The notes beneath the pieces were generated by a model. It was given only the letters and a program-made list of their open reading frames with translations. It had not been told where the DNA came from and ran no database searches. The position numbers and the translations under genes are program-made. A DNA stretch of 64,000 bases from Hydrogenophaga sp. BPS33 (GTDB taxonomy: Bacteria > Pseudomonadota > Gammaproteobacteria > Burkholderiales > Burkholderiaceae_C), in contig NZ_CP044549.1 of the NCBI RefSeq assembly GCF_009859475.1, positions 3,410,001 through 3,474,000 on the forward strand, read 5' to 3'. This document shows positions 59,667 through 64,000 of this stretch, in pieces (positions within the stretch are counted from its first letter, which is position 1; every line of letters starts with the position of its first letter).

Positions 59667-60080
59667 TCAGCCCTTGACCGGGGCGTATTGCTGAGCGAGC
59701 GTAAGGCCGCTGAGCACCGCAGCCAGATCCACAGGCTCGAACGAGACGCCTTTACCCGTGGGCTTGTGATCGCCGCTGCCCTTGCCCCGGGCGTACAGGC
59801 GCAGGTCGATGATCTGGCGACCCTCCCAGACCTTGAGATGAATTCGGATCTGCGTCCGTTCGCTCTTGGGCACGGTGGCGATGAGCACGCTGCTCTCGGG
59901 CTCGGTGACTTTGCGCCGCGGCGGCTTCTCGCGTGGTGCAGTTCGCGGCAGCAGGCGGTCGATGTCCTTGATCAGCTTCTTCAAGTCCTCGGCCTGTGGA
60001 TCACCCGCAGGTAGGCCAGCGGCCGCTGCCTCCAGCTTTTCGCGTTGCGACTGCAGCCGCTCCATGCGATGTTGATCCAT
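59667..60080 (-). CDS. Phage protein with C-terminal PC4/p15-like domain
   Basis: 137 residues. The N-terminal 50 residues are a charged helix (RMERLQSQREKLEAAAAG), then a Pro/Arg-rich linker. The C-terminal part (about 63-130) reads RTQIRIHLKVWEGRQIIDLRLYARG, then TGKGVSFEPVDLAAVLSGL. That resembles the single-stranded-DNA-binding PC4/p15 fold seen in phage proteins (beta strands, a 'R.W' strand and a final helix after a KGI/KGV motif). The match is judged by eye. The start at 60080 lies two bases from the stop of the preceding gene. Confidence 0.65.
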   Translation of the reverse strand: MDQHRMERLQSQREKLEAAAAGLPAGDPQAEDLKKLIKDIDRLLPRTAPREKPPRRKVTEPESSVLIATVPKSERTQIRIHLKVWEGRQIIDLRLYARGKGSGDHKPTGKGVSFEPVDLAAVLSGLTLAQQYAPVKG

Positions 60081-60082
60081 GG

Positions 60083-60607
60083 TCAGTGCGCGGTGGCGAC
60101 GTGGGCAGGATCCAAGCTGGCGGCGTAGGACTGGACCAGCGTCTGCGCTCCAGGCTGCGCGGTGTAGAACAGCGCGATGCCGCTGCCTGCGGCCCAAGCT
60201 TCGGGGACCGGCCGGAACCCAAGCGCCTGATACCAGCGGGCTTGCACCTTGTCGCCCCACTCGGCAGAGCCGACCATGGCCATGGCATCCCCCTGGACGT
60301 GCCTGCGCGTGGCGTTCATGACATCGCGATCAAACTCGCCGACCTGCTCCGCGTGCGGAGTCAGGCCGAGATAGACCAGCCGCAGCCCCAGGTCCCTGCA
60401 GGGGCTCGCGCAGAGCTGGCCCACTGGTGTGCCCCCCACGTTGATCACCGCGCTGCTCAGTGCGCCGTTGTGGATGCCCAGGAAGGTCAGTTGTGCGCGC
60501 TGCTTGGGGTCGAAGCGCTTGAGGCGATCGGCCTCCTCGTCGCGCAGGCATTGCCCGATGAATTGCGCGTGGTGTTCTTTGGCGGGGTGCCAGTTGAGTG
60601 TGGTCAT
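60083..60607 (-). CDS. GNAT-like phage protein
   Basis: 174 residues. The central part (GGTPVGQLCASPCRDLGLRLVYLGLTPHAEQ) and the end (RWYQALGFRPVPEAW, with the ALGF motif) look like a GNAT acetyltransferase fold, as in gp13-like proteins near virion genes of podoviruses. The acetyl-CoA loop (Q/RxxGxG/A) is not convincing, so it may be inactive. GGAATCC precedes the ATG. It lies between the large virion-type gene and the PC4-like gene. Confidence 0.65.
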   Translation of the reverse strand: MTTLNWHPAKEHHAQFIGQCLRDEEADRLKRFDPKQRAQLTFLGIHNGALSSAVINVGGTPVGQLCASPCRDLGLRLVYLGLTPHAEQVGEFDRDVMNATRRHVQGDAMAMVGSAEWGDKVQARWYQALGFRPVPEAWAAGSGIALFYTAQPGAQTLVQSYAASLDPAHVATAH

Positions 60608-60625
60608 GTTGGATTCCTGTGTTGA

Positions 60626-63133
60626 TCATTGGCCGCCGACGGCGGTGGTGAGGTCTGGGGCGCGCTGTGGCCCCTGCATGCCCTGGTCGCTAAATACGCC
60701 AGAGTCCTGGGGTTCCCAGAAGTAGGTGCTGTCCCAGTCGCGTTCAGCTCGGGCGCGCATCTTGTCGAGGTAGCCCGGCGAAAGCGCTTCCTGCATCTGA
60801 TTCAGGAACGCCTGATCGATCGCAAGCTTGGCATACCAGAGGTTGATGGCAGGCATGTGCCCGCGCGCCCAGCGCCAGGCCTCGGCGCCCACGTGAGTGT
60901 CCTTGCCCTGGGCCGCTTCGCGCACGTTCTCGGCCACCACGTCATAGGCGAGTTCAAAGGCGCTGCCCGCCACCGGCCCAGCGATACCACTGAGCGCAGC
61001 GCTCGCTCCCGACTGGCCTCCACGGCCCTCGCCGCTGAGCATCATGTCGCCGAGAAAGCCAGCACCACCACCCTGCGAGAACGCTGCCAGCCAGAACTTG
61101 CTCAGCTTGCCCAGGTTCTCGCCCTCGTCGCCAGTCACATCGCGCGGGTCGCGGCCGGCGGCCAGGTCTTTCAGCTGCAGCGCGAGCGCGCCGAATAGGG
61201 TCATGCCAAAGCCCAACGCCGCGCCGTAGGTCAGGCGGCCTGCCGGCGCCAGGTCACCGGACAGCGCCCGATCCCAGTGGCGCGAAATCATGGCCACGGG
61301 GAAGCTCTTGAACAGCATCAACGATCGCCACAGCTCGCCCTTGCCGGTGCCCTTTCGCAGACCGCCGGCCTGCAGCGTGCGCGTGGCCAGGTCAGGCGCC
61401 AGCGAGGCGTATTCCGACTCATCGGTGATGAAACCCAGCACACGCGAGATCGCCCGGTCCTTCAGGCCGCGCTCGACGCCGTGAGCCATTGCGATGCTCT
61501 GAGGCGTGAGCATCTTGGTGTTGCGCCACACCTCGGGCGTAGCTTGGTTGAGCACGGCCCACTCATCCGATGTGAAGCCCTTGGACTCCAGCCGTGCGCG
61601 GTCGCTAGCCTGCAGGTGCTCCCAGGGCGTGCGCGAAATGCGGGCCAGGCCACCCATCATGGTGACGCTGAAACCGCGCCTGAGCGCGTCCGTCCACGCA
61701 TTCATGAAACTGGCCTTCATCGTTGCGTTGGCGAGCCTGGCGGTCCAGCCCTGGCCGATGTTTCCATCTGCCCAGCGGTTCATGTCAGAGATCTTGGACT
61801 CAGCGATCAAGCCCGCCATGTCGCCGAACTCGCGCGAGTCTCGACCGAAGGCACGGAGCAGGTTCACAGTCCCCTGCCACATGGGCAGACGGTTGTACCC
61901 CAGGGTGGTGAAGTACGTGGGGATGTCGGTTACGGCCGACAGCGTGGCGCCCTGCAGCTTGCCGAACACTTCAATGTTTCGAATGCCCTGACCGATGCGC
62001 GCAGCGCTCTGGCTCTGTGGGTTGTTCAGGTCGCCCTTGAGCGTCTTCCACATGTCCTCCGTGTCCATGATTCCGGCCACCCGATCAGCGCCACCGGCCT
62101 GCTGCGCGGTGTCGTGCATGGTGCGGAACAGCGCTGCGGGATTGGGCCCCATCTCCTCCGTAAGCCCGATGTTGCGCGCCATCCAGCCGATGTGCCCATT
62201 CAACGCATCGAACACAGTGCCGGCGCCGTACTTGCCCAGGTACTGCACATAGCCCTCCGGCTCCGCGAAGTGGATCACCCGGGCGTGGCTACCAGCGTTC
62301 GCCAGCGATCCCTCGCCACGGTACACGCCGGGCTCCACCTTGGACCAGCCGTCCGATGCGATCGTGCGCCATGCCTCCTCCAGAGCCTCGCCGAGCTCCG
62401 CATCGCTCATGCGTCGGCCGTCCTCGTTGACGTAGCGCGAGCGGTCGACGATCGGCAGCACGTCACGCACCCAGGTCTCGATGCCGGCCTCGCGGATGCG
62501 CCCGCCATCGTGCGGCTGGGGCAGGTAGCCATAGCTCAGCTTGCGCACGTCGCCCCCCGCGTCGTTGAAGCGTGTGCGCATGTCCTCGGCGGTCTGCAGC
62601 CAGGCCTTCGCCGCGGCTTTGGCACCCTTGTCGCCGCTGTCCTTGCCGAACACCTCGCGCACGAATGCCAGCGACTTTTCGGGGTTCTCCAGGTTGGAGA
62701 TCCAGCGCACGCCGCGCATCACGAGCGATCCGGTGTCCTGCTTCGTGGCGAAATCAATGGCGTCCAGCGCTTGGGTCAGGTACTGGCGCGAGATGCCCTT
62801 CACGTAGGCGTCCGCCTGCTCGAGCTTTTTCTGGATGACCTTGAACCCGTTCTTGCCCGCGCGCTCCACCTCGGGCACGTGCCGGGCGTGGGCCTCGACG
62901 GTCAGGGCTGCGCGCTGCTCTTTCAAGGTCGCCGCGTGCTGGAGGTCCTTGCTGGCCATCTCCGCAGCCTGGCGCAGGCGCTCGGCCTTGCCCATGCGGC
63001 GCCATGCGTCCGGGTTCTTCGCAGCAAGGCGACGATGGGCCTCCACCAGCTTGTCCTCGATGCCGCGCGCCTCGGCCTGAGTGATCTCTCGCCCTATGGC
63101 CGTCTGCACGGCCTGCACACATTCAACTCTCAT
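60626..63133 (-). CDS. Large phage virion/ejection-type protein
   Basis: 835 residues. The N-terminal part is rich in charged helices (AEARGIEDKLVEAHRRLAAK, RAALTVEAHARHVPEVERAG). The middle has a Gly/Asn-rich region. The last third contains hydrophobic stretches (LTYGAALGFGMTLFGALALQLKDL, and FLGDMMLSGEG) that may insert into the membrane. Size and composition fit an internal virion or DNA-ejection protein of a tailed phage. No lytic transglycosylase motif was found. It overlaps the upstream gene by ATGA. The specific family is not identified. Confidence 0.7.
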   Translation of the reverse strand: MRVECVQAVQTAIGREITQAEARGIEDKLVEAHRRLAAKNPDAWRRMGKAERLRQAAEMASKDLQHAATLKEQRAALTVEAHARHVPEVERAGKNGFKVIQKKLEQADAYVKGISRQYLTQALDAIDFATKQDTGSLVMRGVRWISNLENPEKSLAFVREVFGKDSGDKGAKAAAKAWLQTAEDMRTRFNDAGGDVRKLSYGYLPQPHDGGRIREAGIETWVRDVLPIVDRSRYVNEDGRRMSDAELGEALEEAWRTIASDGWSKVEPGVYRGEGSLANAGSHARVIHFAEPEGYVQYLGKYGAGTVFDALNGHIGWMARNIGLTEEMGPNPAALFRTMHDTAQQAGGADRVAGIMDTEDMWKTLKGDLNNPQSQSAARIGQGIRNIEVFGKLQGATLSAVTDIPTYFTTLGYNRLPMWQGTVNLLRAFGRDSREFGDMAGLIAESKISDMNRWADGNIGQGWTARLANATMKASFMNAWTDALRRGFSVTMMGGLARISRTPWEHLQASDRARLESKGFTSDEWAVLNQATPEVWRNTKMLTPQSIAMAHGVERGLKDRAISRVLGFITDESEYASLAPDLATRTLQAGGLRKGTGKGELWRSLMLFKSFPVAMISRHWDRALSGDLAPAGRLTYGAALGFGMTLFGALALQLKDLAAGRDPRDVTGDEGENLGKLSKFWLAAFSQGGGAGFLGDMMLSGEGRGGQSGASAALSGIAGPVAGSAFELAYDVVAENVREAAQGKDTHVGAEAWRWARGHMPAINLWYAKLAIDQAFLNQMQEALSPGYLDKMRARAERDWDSTYFWEPQDSGVFSDQGMQGPQRAPDLTTAVGGQ

Positions 63134-64000
63134 GATCCGACCCTCAACATGCATTCAACTGCGGCCTCGAAGGCCTTGGAATCCGCCAGATCCTGCTTGG
63201 CCGCCAGGCGCGCCTGGTTTACGGTGTCCTCTGCCCGCATGGGCCGGTCTCCATCGTCCATGCGGACCAGCAGCGTGGGGTGCTCACGGGCGACCATCTC
63301 CGCGCGCGCCAGCGGGCGATTGGGCACTTCCGGAGGCAACGCACGCGACAGCCTGTCGTACGCGTCGGCGAGCATCTCGATTGGCTGCACCAGGCCGCCG
63401 CGGTTGGCATCGATCGCGCGGTATTGCTCGACCAACTCAGGGATGCGCTTCGGGTGTTGTTCAACCGCGCTCATGGCGCTGGCCATCAACGGCGACACCT
63501 GCCCGCCGCGCTGGAGTTCTTCGAGGGCCTCCACGGCGGTGCGCCCGGTGCCGAGCAGATGCCTCGCGTTCTCCATCACCTGCGAAATGTCCAGGCCGCC
63601 GGGCAGGTTCCAGTCCTCGCCGCGCGGTACGAAATCGGCGCGCACGGGTGCACCATCGTCCACATGGTCGAGTTGATCCACCACGCCGCGCAGACGTTGC
63701 TGCATGTCGCCGATTACCTCTGCCGCCCGCACGGGGTCCACAGTCACGTCCAGCGCTTGAACTGGCGCCCCCTCATCCAGCGCCCTGGCGGCGTCGTCTA
63801 GCGCCTTGGTGTGGCTGTTGGCCACCTCGGGCTGGGTGATGTCGCCCAGCGCGCGCTCGGTCACGGTCTGCGTGCGATGTGAGACGAGCGCGGCGTCCAC
63901 CAGGTCCGGGTCCTGTGCCATGTCCTCGATCGGTGACTGCTTGCCCCGACGCCCGCGTGCTCTGTGGAGGGCCACGCCAACCGCGCCCGGCACCACAGCC
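63130..64000 (-). CDS. Phage protein, partial (N-terminus outside window)
   Basis: The frame is open to the window edge; at least 288 residues are visible. It is alpha-helical and acidic, with ALDDAARALDEGAPVQAL, DMQQRLRGVVDQLDHVDDG, and a C-terminal half with LVEQYRAIDANRGGLVQPIEMLADAYDRL. It overlaps the next gene by ATGA, so the two products are probably made together as structural or ejection proteins. No domain is recognised. Confidence 0.7.
   Translation of the reverse strand, partial: AVVPGAVGVALHRARGRRGKQSPIEDMAQDPDLVDAALVSHRTQTVTERALGDITQPEVANSHTKALDDAARALDEGAPVQALDVTVDPVRAAEVIGDMQQRLRGVVDQLDHVDDGAPVRADFVPRGEDWNLPGGLDISQVMENARHLLGTGRTAVEALEELQRGGQVSPLMASAMSAVEQHPKRIPELVEQYRAIDANRGGLVQPIEMLADAYDRLSRALPPEVPNRPLARAEMVAREHPTLLVRMDDGDRPMRAEDTVNQARLAAKQDLADSKAFEAAVECMLRVGS

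Larger units (their letters stand above)
58828..64000. mobile_element. Left end of a prophage-like element integrated in tRNA-Asn
   Basis: The boundary is the tRNA-Asn 3' fragment. To its right all genes are on the minus strand and look like phage genes: a small ORF, a PC4-like protein, a GNAT-like protein, a large virion-type protein and a partial one, tightly packed or overlapping. No integrase, repressor or host gene is seen. The element continues beyond the window. Confidence 0.75.

Noticed and set aside
59413..59694. 93-codon plus-strand ORF at the start of the phage region
   Set aside because: No Shine-Dalgarno, unusual composition, and it overlaps the end of the PC4-like gene on the other strand.

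Overview
The window is high-GC, densely packed chromosomal DNA of a betaproteobacterium, most likely a Comamonadaceae member (Hydrogenophaga/Acidovorax-like). Support comes from three orphan Bug/TctC-type binding proteins, the 4,5-cleavage protocatechuate dioxygenase LigAB next to PobA, the divergent pepA/holC versus lptFG arrangement, and a cysI-DUF934-cysH-cysD-cysN sulfur operon. The species cannot be fixed from the sequence alone.

Layout. 1-1860: small accessory genes (partial exported-type protein, metallothionein-like protein, CBS-pair protein). 1880-5988: a MarR regulator divergent from ligA-ligB-pobA and a Bug protein (4-hydroxybenzoate to protocatechuate to ring cleavage), with a palindromic operator between them. 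6001-9046: BrkB-like membrane protein, TSUP permease, MFS exporter. 9099-14341: an OmpA lipoprotein divergent from a cyclic-nucleotide-binding patatin phospholipase and a CHASE2 nucleotide cyclase, with a FecR protein abutting the cyclase; this looks like a self-contained cAMP/phospholipase envelope module. 14542-16765: muconate-cycloisomerase-type enolase plus Bug protein behind two palindromes. 16889-22312: a secreted RHS/YD-repeat protein with an unrecognised AT-rich C-terminal tip, two intact immunity candidates, two broken ones and an IS fragment. 22313-30419: a MarR gene convergent with a seven-gene CoA catabolic operon. 30618-33335: divergent SRAP-like protein, a 163-bp inverted-repeat element, hydrolase, small membrane protein, hemerythrin.

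33531-50998 is mainly housekeeping: amino-acid binding lipoprotein, holC, pepA, lptF, lptG, a CbiX-like chelatase, cysB, an aminotransferase, hrpA (carrying an in-frame palindromic repeat insertion), argA, dsbB, ferredoxin-NADP reductase, yggX, an mnmC-type oxidase and a receiver-like protein. 51165-57191 is the assimilatory sulfate operon (TSUP permease, cysI, DUF934, cysH-like, cysD, cysN), followed by fdxA and a thioredoxin-reductase-like ferredoxin reductase.

At 58828-58872 lies only the 3' part of a tRNA-Asn on the minus strand. This is the expected scar at the edge of an element integrated in a tRNA gene. From there to the window end the DNA is phage-like: a 41-residue ORF, a PC4-like protein, a GNAT-like protein, a large virion-type protein and a further partial one, all on the minus strand. 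No integrase is seen; the restored tRNA should lie beyond the window.
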